From NCBI RefSeq assembly GCF_914767665.1, contig NC_059508.1, forward strand, positions 9,486,001-9,550,000: a stretch of 64,000 bases of DNA, read 5' to 3'. Below are positions 11,721 through 22,728 of the stretch, piece by piece. Within the stretch, counting starts at the first letter, position 1. Each line of letters opens with the position of its first letter. The position numbers and the translations under genes are program-made. The notes beneath the pieces were generated by a model. That model was not told where the DNA came from. It did not search any database and saw only the letters and a program-made list of their open reading frames with translations. Source of the stretch: Harmonia axyridis (Eukaryota > Arthropoda > Insecta > Coleoptera > Coccinellidae).

Positions 11721-12805
11721 TCAACTTATATTCACGTTGGTCTTCGTTAACGCACTGCATTAACAACTTAGTATGGTTGGGTTCGCTTTCCAGTTTTATT
11801 TCATTGATGACGTGTAATATTACATGTTTACTAACACCAACATGTCAACGCTTCGTTCTAACGACAGAATTGGCGGGCACTTCAAATTTCGTCCTTATAT
11901 TGATACACCCCTCAGTGTTCCTCAACCCGTTCAATTTAATTAACCTGATTAATACGTTCCTTATGATGATAATGATGATTATACCTGAGATAATAGACCA
12001 AAGAGCCTACGAATATCTTGGTTTCTATTATTAAACATAACTGAACTACTTTGAAGCAGTTGGTGGCTTATCGCCGGAATGGTTTCATTTCTAGCATGTA
12101 TCCTGCAGATTGACAGATCCGGCAATTCAACTGAACATGGAGGGGAAACCCGGGAAAAGCGAATTAGTTCGATCGGAATTGAAAATAGATTTCCCAAAGC
12201 GGAAAAGATTAATTGAAACATATCTAACGAAGCATCACTAATGTTGGAACGGATTCCGTGAAGATTTGTCAAATCCTCACTCACATTCTAATAAGGCTGA
12301 ATATAAAACTTCGCCAACTTCCGTTAAATCCCACATTTTCTCCAACGAAAATGGGAAAAACTTCCTGGGAGTGGATTAATACGAAGAGCAGCGTCAAAGG
12401 GGATGAGACCAGTTCGGGCACAAATTATTATTCATTTCATTGTGTCATGAAAATATTCCCTGTCGTCAGGAGCCTGAGGCCATGTTTTTTAAACCTCAGG
12501 TGGGTATGTTTGACGATGAAATAAGTGGGACTTTGTTTATTTCACGTCAATTTTAAACGAAATGAATATGAGCCTGTAAGCATTGTGCCAATCAGAGAAA
12601 ACTATATAACAGAGATTCTGCATCGAGTTTGAAATTGACATTTAAAATCTACCTACAAAAAAAAATTCGACTCGGATATGTTGTCACGGAAATTTTTTTC
12701 GATATTTTTTTCCGTTTGTTATGTTTGTGACGAAGCGAACTACACAAAAATTCAGATGACGCTTGTTTTTGATACAACTGATATTGATAACTTTTTTATG
12801 CTACA
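11721..12805. other. non-coding stretch, nothing recognised
   Basis: Short open stretches on both strands (for example 11979-12284 minus, 101 codons) have no recognisable domains or conserved copies. Nothing supports a gene. Confidence 0.35.
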
Positions 12806-12809
12806 TATA

Positions 12810-13878
12810 CAGGGTGTTCTGATTTGTTTCCGACAAACTGAAATGGGTGATAGATCATATCATTTTAAGCAAAAAAGTTCCTATGAACAGGGGTCCGGAA
12901 ATGCTTCGTTTCCGAGATACAGGATGTTAAAGTTGAAAAAATAATTCGCGTTTTCTTAAATATCTTTCGACTGATTCCAAATAATTGCATGAAAAATGGT
13001 ACATAGTGTTCTTTGAGGTGAGAAATTTAAATTTGTGGTCGATTTGGTTGTATTTTCTAGAGGGCGCCACTGGCAATCATTTCGTCCCCTTTAAACCGTA
13101 CCAACTTTTCTGTGCTACCCTGTACGTCATTCTGGACTAAAAAAATCGATTCCCCTGACTTTTCTAGTTAAAAAAGGTATAACTCATTTAAGTTGCTAGG
13201 GGCAACCGTTTCAGAGAAAAACGCATTTAAAGCCAAATCCATATTTTTGTAATCTCTAAAACATGTAGAAACAAATTTGTAATAATTTTGAATTAAATAT
13301 TTTTAGAAGTAACAATTTAGAACAAAACAAAATAACATAATAATTTTTAAAGAAGGTGTTCAAAATGTCCACCGTTCTGTTGAATGCACAAATGACATCT
13401 TCGAATGATTGATTGTTTTACATTCAACAATTGTTGCGGCAATAGATTTAAAATGGCTATACACAATCTACAGAGAAATAGGATTTTACAGACCTTCGAA
13501 GAAAATAAAAACTCAGTATTCGTAAAGCATCCCAACAACGCAATATTTCAGGAAACAGAATATTCAGAACACTTAAAAACAACAATTACATAGCATACCA
13601 CTTCTACTTATTAGTGGGCAATAGAAAATCCGCATGCATTTCGCCTTAGAAATTTTCAACATGAATTTAAATTTAATATTTGAATAGGAATAATTTCATG
13701 AAAGGATTTCGAAGCAGTCAAAACATATTAAAGAAAACGCGAATTATTTCTTCAACTTTAACACCCTGTATCTCGAAAACGAAGCATTTCCGGACCCATG
13801 TTCATAGGAACTTTTTTGCTCAAAATGATGTGATCTATCACCCGTTTCAGTTTGTCGGAAACGAATCAGAACACCCTG
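12810..13878 (-). mobile_element. CAGGGTG transposon with about 150-bp inverted repeats, non-autonomous
   Basis: A 1.07-kb element is flanked by a TA duplication (12808-12809 and 13879-13880) and starts cagggtgttctgatt. Its left arm (12810-12960) and right arm (13735-13878) are near-perfect inverted repeats of about 150 bp. The interior keeps a trace of a transposase on the minus strand: codons at 13347-13400 read CIQQNGGHFEHLL followed by a stop, the usual C-terminus of DUF4817-type transposases. The rest of the enzyme is absent. It therefore looks like an internally deleted derivative mobilised by a related autonomous element. Confidence 0.85.
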
Positions 13879-13880
13879 TA

Positions 13881-14195
13881 CGTAGGCCTGGTTAATCGAT
13901 CGTCTAGAGGTATGATTCGATTACCTGGCCTTTCCACTTCTCCTCCGTGACTTTGGTTGGATTTGTAATAATTAAACTCTTTTCAATTATATGCATATAT
14001 TGACAAAGCCACACTTCAGTACAAACACAGTAGATACGGTACTGAATTTCGTCTTACTTGGGTGTTAATTACTCGAAAAGTCTTCGCCTATCACGTCTTC
14101 GTCTATAATTCTAGTTTCGGTCGTCTCGTCTTCAACTCGTTCGCGACTCGTCTTAATCTAGTCCGCGAACCGTCGTACGTCTTAAGTCTAATGCT
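13881..14195. mobile_element. LTR family A fragment (copy 3, inverted)
   Basis: The sequence is the reverse complement of the 3' part of the LTRs at 10438 and 20933. The shared blocks include the reverse complement of cctctagacgatcgatta and of tccaacaaagtcacgg. The LTR terminus abuts directly on the right TA of the CAGGGTG element. Homology fades at about 14190, so roughly a third of the LTR remains. Confidence 0.65.
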
Positions 14196-14224
14196 AGACA
14201 CCATCGCACGAGAAGAGTGTCAAA

Positions 14225-14465
14225 TGCACTAGACATTGCAAATTTTCAAGTATTACCGTGGCCAGCAAATTCGCCAGACATTAATCCCCCTGAGCAGATG
14301 TGAGATTTTGTCGAGCAAGCAATTTCAAACAGAATAAATCCTCCTAGCAACCTCCAGGAACTCACAATTGTGGCTCAAGAAGAATGGAACAATTTCCCAA
14401 TGGATACCATCAACTCCTTCATTGTTTCTATGCACAGGAGAGATCAGACCAAATATTAATGAATT
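14225..14465 (+). pseudogene. Tc1-like transposase C-terminal remnant
   Basis: The plus-strand translation gives FQVLPWPANSPDINPPEQ, one stop in place of Trp, then LQELTIVAQEEWNNFP and a tail ending DQTKY with a stop at 14456. This is the end of a Tc1-type transposase, and the catalytic Glu sits in PDINPPEQ (canonical SPDLNPIEH). It belongs to a different Tc1 family from the copy at 6.2 kb. Sequence near 14670-14695 (ggggtccaaaaattttgg) may be its terminal repeat. Everything upstream of the last catalytic residue is missing. Confidence 0.75.
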
Positions 14466-16107
14466 TTTTGATTTTGCTCTTAAGTGGTTTTACTCTTCAT
14501 TTCAGTAGCTGGTATTGTATCCACTATTTTTCGTTTGTAATTCTTTTCTTGTTCATTTAAGATCAAATTCAGCCATTGGATTGGATACAGAACCTAATCA
14601 AATGTACTTAGTAATACACTTCTTGACTTATATCAATTAATAGTGCCTCATTTCGACAAACATAAGGGGGTCCAAAAATTTTGGTGATGTGTGTATAATT
14701 TTGGCTTTCAAGGCCAGGTTGTTCGATATAATTGAAAATTTCCGGGATCTTTAGCAAATAATCTAATTGGTTGGGCGATATTTCGGTGTATTGCAGCATT
14801 AAGTTACAATCTACGAACAAAAAATCTTTGGAAATGCTTACCGCTGTAGTAAGCAAAACGCTCTCCTGTTATTTTACCATATTTTGTACTGATAGATAAC
14901 TAACCAAACTGCATGCGTTTTTTACAAAGGAGTAGTCGAAGTAGAACATGAAAGCCATCCAGTTGAAAAACGTCTTTCTTCAAACTTTTAAAATGAACAA
15001 TAAACGAATCCTTAAAAAAATAGATTGGTGTATAATTTTCTAGGATTAGTTTCCTGAAGGAATAATGTTCAATTTCGGATATTCCTCATCTTCATTCCGC
15101 TTGAAACGTAAGAAAATAGGGTAAGAAGATCCAGAAATAATTCTCCGTTATTCAAAACTTCCGTATCTATTAACGTGAAAAGGTCGAATTGAAAAGGCAT
15201 TAGCGCATTCTTCCCGAGAAATCGCTGCTAAATCTCCTGAATTTTAAATAATTGGTTATTTAATGACCTCGGGAATGACTCTGAACAATTTCATTGCCTG
15301 TTATTAGTTTCCAGAATTCATTCTCTCCCATCCGGTACTGAACGCAAAGAGAAGCTGTATGAACAGGAGGAGACAGAGAACGTCACTTTGATGACGCAGT
15401 TTAATTTCACATGGAGGAAAACGCTTATCAGGGTCGGAAGATGACAGAATTTATGGCGAAATTGAAGAACAATGAATTCAGGCCACATTAATTAAATTTT
15501 CAGGGGTGCCCCTAAAGATCGCCTCGACTTTCGTCCATTTTAATACAAGAAAATAACGATCGGCTAGAAGTTGAGGAATCCACAGCGCCTGGGCCCCCTT
15601 ATTCAATTTAAAAATAACATTCCTGGAGCGAAACTAATTTCAGACAATTTCAATATTCATCGAAACTGTTTCATAATCACTTCTAACCTCCGTTCGAATA
15701 TGACTCAGGAATTCCCTTCCTGGTCGTTATTCTCAGGAATTTCTGTAAACGCCTTCAATTAGTACAAGAGAAAGATGGGTTGTTAAATTTAAACGTGGTC
15801 TTACAAACCTAGAAGGCGATCCACGTCAAGTACTCCCAAAAACAGCAACACCAAAAATCGAAAAAAATACAGAATATCGCATTGGAAAATTGTCAAGTAA
15901 ATGAAAGGAATATAGTAGAAGCCCTATGAACTTTAAAGGGCAGAGTAAGCAATATTTTGGCTGAAGTATTGTGTTTGGGAAAGCTATGTGCCAAATGGTG
16001 ATACGAGGATAACTATTTATGTAGTGAGAGGAAGAAGTCATTTGGTGCCAAGTCGGGGCTATAATGCGGATGACTCATTAATTTGATTTTTGTGTGCCAA
16101 ATACTCA
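14466..16107. other. non-coding stretch, nothing recognised
   Basis: Apart from the possible Tc1 terminus near 14.67 kb, I recognise nothing. The 63- to 82-codon stretches (14608-14856 minus, 15571-15762 plus, 15826-16041 minus) show no family motif. Confidence 0.35.
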
Positions 16108-17005
16108 TTCATTGCATTTGAGTGCATGAGCTCGCATTGTCATAATGCGAGATGATTCGTCGTTTTGGGTTTCTTTCTCTCAATTCACTAAAAATTTCAT
16201 GCAAACAAATTTCATACCATTCTGAATTAACGGTCTTTTGATTTTCATGAGCCACAATTGCCACATGACCAGTTTTCGTGAAGAAAGACGCCACCATTTG
16301 CTTTTCAATGCTTCGAGAACGAACAACTTTTGTTGGCTTTGCTTCACATTGAAACACCCAAACTGCCGACTGTCCTTTTCTTTCTGGCTCTTATGCATAA
16401 ATTCACAACTCGTCACCTCTGACGATGTTGTATATCGCCTTGAATGCAGCACAATTGTATTTCAAAATCATTTTATGCCACCAATCGACACTAGCAATTT
16501 TTTGAGCATCGTTCAACAAATATGGAATCCAACTTGCAAAGAGCTACCTAACACACAAATGTTCGTGCAAAATCCTATGTATGCTAGTCATACTAATGCT
16601 TAAATATCTCTCGATTTCCTGATATGTCACATGACGATCTTCTCCAATTAGTTTTCGCACAGCTTGAATATTTTCCGACACAACGTCTGATTTTTGACGA
16701 ACTTCGTCCGTGAGCGAACTACGTCCACATTTTAATTCAGTGTACCAGCGATGTACGATGGCTTCAAATGATGCTTCATTGCCCAAAGTTGAATTTGCTT
16801 GATAGGATGCATTTTTTTCAAGTTAGACCACGTCGAAAGTCATAATTTTCATCAGTTAAATCCATATTTTGGCTGAGATGAAATTTTCAATTTACTGTAA
16901 ACAACAAAATTTGTGCTCATACCTCAAAACGTTATGAGTACTTATAACACAAAAAATGTCAAATTTTACGATGTCAATATCAGATTTCACCTGGTAATAT
17001 CAGTG
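16108..17005 (-). mobile_element. mariner-like element, 3'-truncated
   Basis: A mariner of another family lies on the minus strand. The likely start codon is at 16862 (MDLTDENYDFRRGLT). The N-terminal domain follows at 16544-16786 (TDEVRQKSDVV, ISMTSIHRILHEHL). The core is at 16109-16452 (KPTKVVRSRSIEKQMVASFF, TKTGHVAIVAHENQKTVNSE). The second catalytic motif is present as HYDNASS at the truncated end near 16120; the third catalytic Asp and the C-terminus are lost. Several frameshifts and stops occur before that. The 5' flank to about 17005 probably includes the terminal repeat. Confidence 0.8.
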
Positions 17006-17044
17006 TTGCTAATTCTCAATACATGAAAAGTAGCCTTCGTGTCA

Positions 17045-17625
17045 ATGGAACAAAAACACATTCGAATGCGACCTTCTCAGCAACATTTAGAGCGTTTTTG
17101 AAAGGATAAAGTCTATTTTTTGCGTCGACTCATCACTATGGATGAGACTCGAGTCTATCACCATGATTCCGAACCAAAACAAGATACTAAAGAGTGATGT
17201 GCTCCTGGTTTTAGCATCAGAGTTTTGAGATGCGAAAGGAATTTTGTTTGATGATAGTGATGTGTGGTGAAACAATAAATTCTAAATATCATTGTAACCT
17301 TTAAGACCAGCTGAAGGTCAAATTCGTGGAAAAAGACCTGAAGAAAAAACTTCTTTTTCATCAGTACAATGCACCGTGTTACAAGACCATTTTGACAATG
17401 GCTCAAACCCATGAATTGCTAGAGCATCCACCGTATTCACCAGATTTGGTCCTGAGCGACTTTATCTGTTTCCAAACCTGAAAATTCAAGCGTGGAAAGC
17501 ATCAAATGATTAGGTCATAACAGCTGTAGAAGCGTATTCTGCAACTCTTTCAGATTCTCACTTCAGGGAGAGAAAATGAAGTAGATGTTATATTCCTGAT
17601 AAAGGTCCATCACGCTGAATTAATT
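17045..17625 (+). pseudogene. SETMAR-like mariner transposase fragment
   Basis: The plus-strand translation, in shifting frames, gives QQHLERF, RRLITMDETRVYHHDSEP (first catalytic Asp), FHQYNAPCYK with Asp replaced by Tyr at the second catalytic position, and EHPPYSPDLVLSDF (third catalytic Asp). The C-terminus reads VITAVEAYSATLSDSHF. The N-terminal DNA-binding domain is absent. It is a distinct family from the adjacent minus-strand mariner. Confidence 0.7.
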
Positions 17626-18256
17626 TGATAATCTGGAATTTATGTGGAGCTAGCTAGATTAAGAAATCGAAGTTAAATAACAGACAAAATATAAAATGTC
17701 CAGAGAACAGTGTCAATGGAATCTGGGTTGAATTTTAACTGAAATTTCCGAATTCGTTAGTTTTTCAAAAGATCAATCTTCCATCAGATTCATGTGTAAT
17801 TTTCATCCGATTCAAAACGTTTTTCCGTAGACTTATTACATAGGAAATCGATTTATGGCAGGAATTTCGTCGCTGACATCGAAGACATCAAGAAATCGTT
17901 TCCAGAAAAGCACCCTACGACGTTCTATTGGAAAACGTCATTCATCGTTAGCAATTTCTCGACTGATTTGCTTCAAATCACATCATTTTTTCGCATTAAC
18001 TGAAATATCCGCAATACATTCCAACATTGAGATTGCAATTTTTTTGTTCAATGCTCACGAATCAATTCGATATTACGGCGATGTTTTTCTATTTGCCGGA
18101 ATCAAGCTCGTCTATGGAGGGTGGAATGTGTTTGAAATGATCATCATAAAATGGAAAAAGGAAGCGCAAAGGAACTATTTTTTGAAATATCAATTCTTAT
18201 AGCTGTATTGACGTCAACAATCAATAAGATTGCGAAGACTCCTAGGACTAGGGTTC
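17626..18256. other. unassigned stretch with a 115-codon open frame
   Basis: An open stretch at 17855-18202 on the plus strand (115 codons, MAGISSLTSKTSRNRFQ...) has no recognisable domain. On the opposite strand a degraded frame contains KRFLDVFDVSDEIPAIN, which could be another transposon remnant, but I cannot place it. I do not call either as a gene. Confidence 0.25.
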
Positions 18257-19160
18257 TTAGGGATTCATGGTCTGGCTTAATATTCAAGCTATTTGGCTCA
18301 AGCTTAAGCTCAAATAGCTTTACCTTAGGGATTCATCAAGCCAAGTAGATTGACATTTCAACTTGAAAATCAAGCTCGTGAAAAATTACATACTTGAGCT
18401 TGACTTGATTTTAAATATTTATTGCTTGACTTGATATTACTTGAGCTTAATACGCACGCGTCTCATGGCATATATTTCTGACACGCTCAGACAAAAAGAG
18501 GGGATTCCTCGCCAAGAGACTGGAGCATTCGCCAGTGTGACTTTATTAGTAGTTTTCTCACATTTCTATGAAATCCATTGGTAGATTTCTAGTTTCAGGA
18601 ATATCTTTCCAAACGTGGCCAAAATGAGCAAGCATTTTCATCAACGCCAGCATCTTCAGCTCCTGTAGAAAGACAATTTTCCAGAGCTGCTCTTACAGTT
18701 ACAAAAACCTGAAATAGGTTAGGCGAAAAATCTATAAGATGCCTCATGTGTCTTAGATCCTGGATGGAAAATTATGAGATTTAATAAAGCCTGGAGGTTT
18801 CTCAATATTAAGAAACTTTATTTTTTTATTATTTTTCATTTTGTTACGATTTATAGTGATTTAATTTACGTTTCTATTTCTAAAAAGTTGATATTTTCGG
18901 TTCTTTTATACAATAAGTTCAATAAATAATTAGTGTTTTCTGCAAGGTTTGTTCTCATTTCATCATTATTTCATTGATGTGACACTACATAATAAAACTG
19001 CTAAAAATTGAGTAGCTTGATAGGATTCAAGTACTTCATAAATAAATACTTAACTCGACTTGAGATTGAAAAATTACTACTTGACTTGAGCTTGACTTGA
19101 AACCAAGTCAAGCTCAAGCCAAGTAACTTGAAAATCAAGCCAAGCCGTAAATTCCTACTA
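18257..19160 (+). mobile_element. hAT element remnant with CAAG-rich subterminal repeats
   Basis: The left end starts ttagggattcatggtctggc and the right end near 19155 is its inverted counterpart (gccaagccgtaaattcc). Both ends carry many copies of the hexamer-like words ttgagc, cttgactt and caagtc, which form inverted subterminal repeats. Inside, codons at 18590-18790 encode the C-terminal hAT dimerisation domain. Related copies are at 38.4 kb and 42.2 kb. The 8-bp duplication expected for hAT could not be recognised here. Confidence 0.75.
18590..18790 (+). pseudogene. hAT transposase C-terminal dimerisation domain remnant
   Basis: The translation includes SSTPASSAPVERQFSRAALT, a stop replacing Arg (TKT*NRLG), and CLMCLRSWMENYEI. 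The block PASSAPVER-FS with NRLG and L-LRSW is the signature of the hAT C-terminal domain (Dimer_Tnp_hAT), which mediates dimerisation. Nothing of the catalytic RNase H-like region or BED zinc finger is visible. The 38.7-kb copy has the same domain on the minus strand without the stop. Confidence 0.8.
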
Positions 19161-19326
19161 TACCTTGACTTGAAATCAACTCAAGTTCAAGGCAAGTAGT
19201 AGTTTTCCAATTTCAAGTAAAGTATTTATTTATTGAGTATTTGACTTAACATTGAAAAACTTCTACTAAACTTGAACTTGAGTTGATCTCAAGCTACTTG
19301 AGCTTGAGCCAAGTCGTGCTCTCCTT
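19161..19326. mobile_element. second hAT terminus, adjoining the first
   Basis: Directly after the right end at 19160 another block repeats the same terminal structure (ccttgacttgaaatc, agtatttatttattgag, cttgagcttgagcc), ending in a degraded cgtgctctcc. It is a partial second hAT copy or a duplicated terminus. Confidence 0.5.
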
Positions 19327-20487
19327 TTAAGTGGTAGACCTAGGTTCGTTTTTGCCTAGAGGAGCTTTAATCACTTCAGAATTAGTTAATTGTCTCCCGA
19401 TTTTGAAATTTTTGCTCGCATAATTGAACTTAGAATATATGTCCGTATGTGTGTTCGCAAATGTAACCTGTACAAATTCTGTACGATTTTTATGGAATTT
19501 GGTATCTAGCTCTCTGATTTTGAAGAACATTGCTATTAATGTTTGGTTAGGGTGAAACGTAATTCCATAACTTGAGCTTTTTCGAAAAAACAGTACGCTT
19601 ACTTCATGTAAAAACGTGAAACTACGGTAGCCTAATTATTTCATATTCCCATTAGTTCGATATTTATGAAATAGCGTATGCAGTATACAATACGTACAAG
19701 TATTTTCCATTCGTGCTGAGAAAATCTTGTTATTTAGCGCGTAACAAAAACGCAACGTTGATAGTGTTGCCTCGTGTCACATAGGATTTTTTGGCAGATC
19801 CGTTCATTATACTGACGTTAATTAGTGTCAATATTCATGTGACCTGACGTCATGTCGTTTCTGCCTCCCCCAAGGTTCACGAATAGGATCAGGTTTTGGG
19901 TTCGAATTATTCACGGTGAAAAAAATTATTCGGTATCTACAGTAGGCCAGGCTCCCATTGGAGTTTCATACCTGTGGGGCCTACAAACTCGGCCTTATAA
20001 ATGAGATAACTCATCCTGCCTTTTAAGACCTAAATGGGTCGGAATGAAAAAATCGAATAATAGGGGATTGAGGTCCTTCCTCCCATTATAGGACATGTTT
20101 TTTCATGTATCAGAGTTGGAACGAGGATACGAGCCGTTACTAACATTCATTTTGTTTCAACAGCTGAATTATTAGCTCAGGGATATTCAGATCGAGGATT
20201 ATGCTCTGTACAATTTGAATAAAAATTATGATTATCAGTTACGTACAGGGTGTTTCATGTGAGCGGGTCACTGGATTTTGTGGCTTATCCTTTGAGCAAT
20301 ACACCAAAAGTGACCCATGACAATTATAGTACTTTTCACCAGCTATCCGAATATGTTATCGAACAAAATTTCGAACCAAGGCATAAAAAGTTATTGAGGA
20401 AAAACCACTTGTTTTTAAACATTTTTTTTTGCAAATTTGACTGGTTTTCGAAATGAGAAGATCTAGAGACAATTTCTCACCAATTGT
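19327..20487. other. non-coding stretch with one CAGGGTG transposon end
   Basis: No gene recognised. A cagggtgtttcatgtgag end follows a TA at 20244-20246. The matching opposite end was not found. Confidence 0.3.
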
Positions 20488-22090
20488 TAAACCCATTCTC
20501 TTAGGTGTTACCTAAGGTGACAGTGAGGATTCCAGTTAGGAGGTGTAGTATATTTTGGTAAGATATAGATTCCTCTTCGATATCGCAGTGTCAAAGTTTC
20601 GAAGAAACTTTTTGTGGTGATCCAAACCAGGAAGATTCCACCAGAGTGTTTTTCTTTCGGTTTTTTCCTTCTCCTGATTCCCTTTCTTGTAGACACATTT
20701 GTCTACGCTACAGAAAGGTTCCGGGCCGATGAAAGGAGTTTGTGCTCCTTTTCTAGCAAGTGTTTTGGCTTCTCCATTCCCTCTAATTCCTGAGTGGCTA
20801 GGAACCCAGACTAAAAAGACATTGTTATATGCCTATTTCATTGAGTTTTCTTCGGCACTCGAATACCATCTTTGAATCGATGATATGTGAGTTCAGTGCT
20901 TTGATTGCAGACTATCAGCATGTATATATATATGTAGGATCCAGTTATTGTTCCCTGTAAATAATTGAGATGGTCAACCGGATGTTTGGAGACCTATTAA
21001 TTTCTTCGGTGTCGAGGGCATGACAGTTTCAAAGAATTTACAGGGAACGAATTGTTATTGTACATATAATGTAAAAAGGATGTGTTATTCTTCGAGGTGT
21101 CGAAAATATGTCAATAGTTGTAAATCTTCAAGAGATTTACTGGAGGGTTGTGAAAATTCGAAGACAATACGGTAGTACCAGATGTGTCACATCTGTGTAT
21201 CAGGTTCTAGTCCTTCGAGAATATTCGATTTCCAGGAATCCGCGAAAATCTTTGTAGGCGGTACGGCAAAATTCTTATTGGACTAGGGGATAGTACTTTC
21301 CCTAAGGGTGTGGTCAAGCCAAAAGAAGGGAGGTCAATATTCGAGACAGGGTAAGTTCCAATCGGCAGAGAGGCAGTTCAAGTTAAGTCGAAGACGGGTA
21401 AAGTTCAAATTAAGCCGGGTAGAATTCAAGTTAAGACGGAGACGAGTAAAGTTCGGTCTAAGTCGAAGTAAGAGTAAGTTCTGTCGGTTGAAACTTAAGA
21501 CGTAAGACGAAAAGACGGTTCGCGGACTAGATTAAGAAGAGTCGCGAACAAATCAAAGACGAGACGACCGAAACTTGAAGTACGACAAAGACGTGATAAT
21601 CGAAGACGTATCGAGTAACTAAAACTGGAGTTAAAGACGAAATTCAGTACCGTAGTGATTAGGACGTTATTAGGATCTTCTCAATACTGAGTTCGTACTG
21701 TATAATTGTGGCTTTGTGAATAGATATAAATAATTCAAAAGAGTTTAATTATTACAAATCCAACAAAGTCACGGAGAAAAAGACGAAAGGCCAGGTAATC
21801 GAATCATACCTCTAGACGATCGATTAAGCAAGCCTACATATATATTGCTTTTCTTGCTAGGTTAATTTCTACACATCTTTGTATTGCAAGTATCTCTGCC
21901 TGAAAGATACTTAGATAGCGGCCTAATGATATTGAGCATTTGGTACCAGTCCCGAATACTCCAGCGCCAGTCCCCATGTGGTTTTGGAAATATCTGTGTA
22001 CCATTTGATGGTATACTTTTTGAGAATTGAGATTGTAGACTCCTTTTTCCAATCTTCCTAGATTCCCAACGACTTAACTTTGCACACCAC
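20488..22090 (-). mobile_element. LINE ORF2 RNase H region, split by a solo LTR
   Basis: On the minus strand the order is: the RNase H N-terminal half at 21843-22090 (GTGAGVFGTGTKCSISLGRY, FQAEILAIQRCVEINL, with the catalytic Glu in QAEILA); a solo LTR at 20933-21838; then the RNase H second half at 20660-20930 (VWVPSHSGIRGNGEAKTLAR, PFIGPEPFC) and the cysteine-rich ORF2 tail down to about 20488. The last catalytic residue, normally D in GNEKADELA, is K here. A frameshift separates the WYTD block from GTGAG. The layout is that of I/R1/Jockey-type elements carrying an RNase H domain. Confidence 0.8.
20933..21838. mobile_element. solo LTR, family A (copy 2, 906 bp)
   Basis: Starts TGTAGGATCCAG, ends AAGCCTACA, and is flanked by tata on both sides (20929-20932 and 21839-21842). 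It sits inside the RNase H coding region of a minus-strand LINE. The empty site can be reconstructed by comparison with the uninterrupted LINE at 59.8 kb, which supports a true insertion. The middle (about 21360-21640) is made of degenerate repeats of words such as aagacg, gtaaagttc and aagtcgaag. These are largely missing from copy 1. Confidence 0.72.
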
Positions 22091-22728
22091 ACGCTCACTC
22101 ATACACAATGATTTTTAACTGTACCCTGTGGCGTGTGCATTCATGTCTCAAGTTATCTCTTTCTGTTACACGAATCTTTGAATTGTTACCTCATCATTTC
22201 GGAGTATTTCCTTCACTTTGAACGATGGTTATCCATACTTCTTCTCGAAATTTGTTCCTTAGAATTATGTTTGGCGATAACAAGCCAATATCCGATCGAG
22301 CGGAATCGGTCTGAAAAGGTTTGCTCCACAGCACTCGTCTCAGTTTATGAAATCGGTAAGGAGAAAGAATACCGTACAGTGCCAGGAAGAACGGTCGCCA
22401 AATTGATTTCAAATTTGTGGTCCAATTCAAGAGCAGCCGTTCTGGCAATTTTCTCCATCGAGTTTCTGGAATCGCCTATGCAATTTCATAGTTGTAATGG
22501 TCACTTTGTTTACTTTCCTCACATTATACAGCGCCTTTATTAGTCGAGGGGCCTTTTCTCAATCCAAATACGATTTTAATGCCGCGCTAAAATTGGAGGC
22601 AGCGCTATTTCGTGTGTGTCGTTATTCTGGGTCCTCTAATTTGTAAAGTGCGTGCCCATTCTGTATTATTGTAAGAAAAATTTCGGGTCGATGCCGTTTG
22701 CTCAATTCTCTGATTGATATCACGTGCG
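22091..22728. other. unassigned stretch
   Basis: A 136-codon open stretch at 22133-22543 (plus) and an 84-codon one at 22194-22448 (minus) overlap. Neither has a recognisable domain. The minus-strand reading may be more upstream LINE sequence, but I could not confirm that. Confidence 0.25.

Noticed and set aside
17855..18202. 115-codon ORF as a gene
   Set aside because: No recognisable motif, signal or second copy. Open stretches of this length are expected by chance in 64 kb, and the opposite strand looks as much like a transposon remnant.
22133..22543. 136-codon plus-strand ORF as a host gene
   Set aside because: No domain, overlaps an opposite-strand stretch of similar quality, and lies next to LINE sequence.
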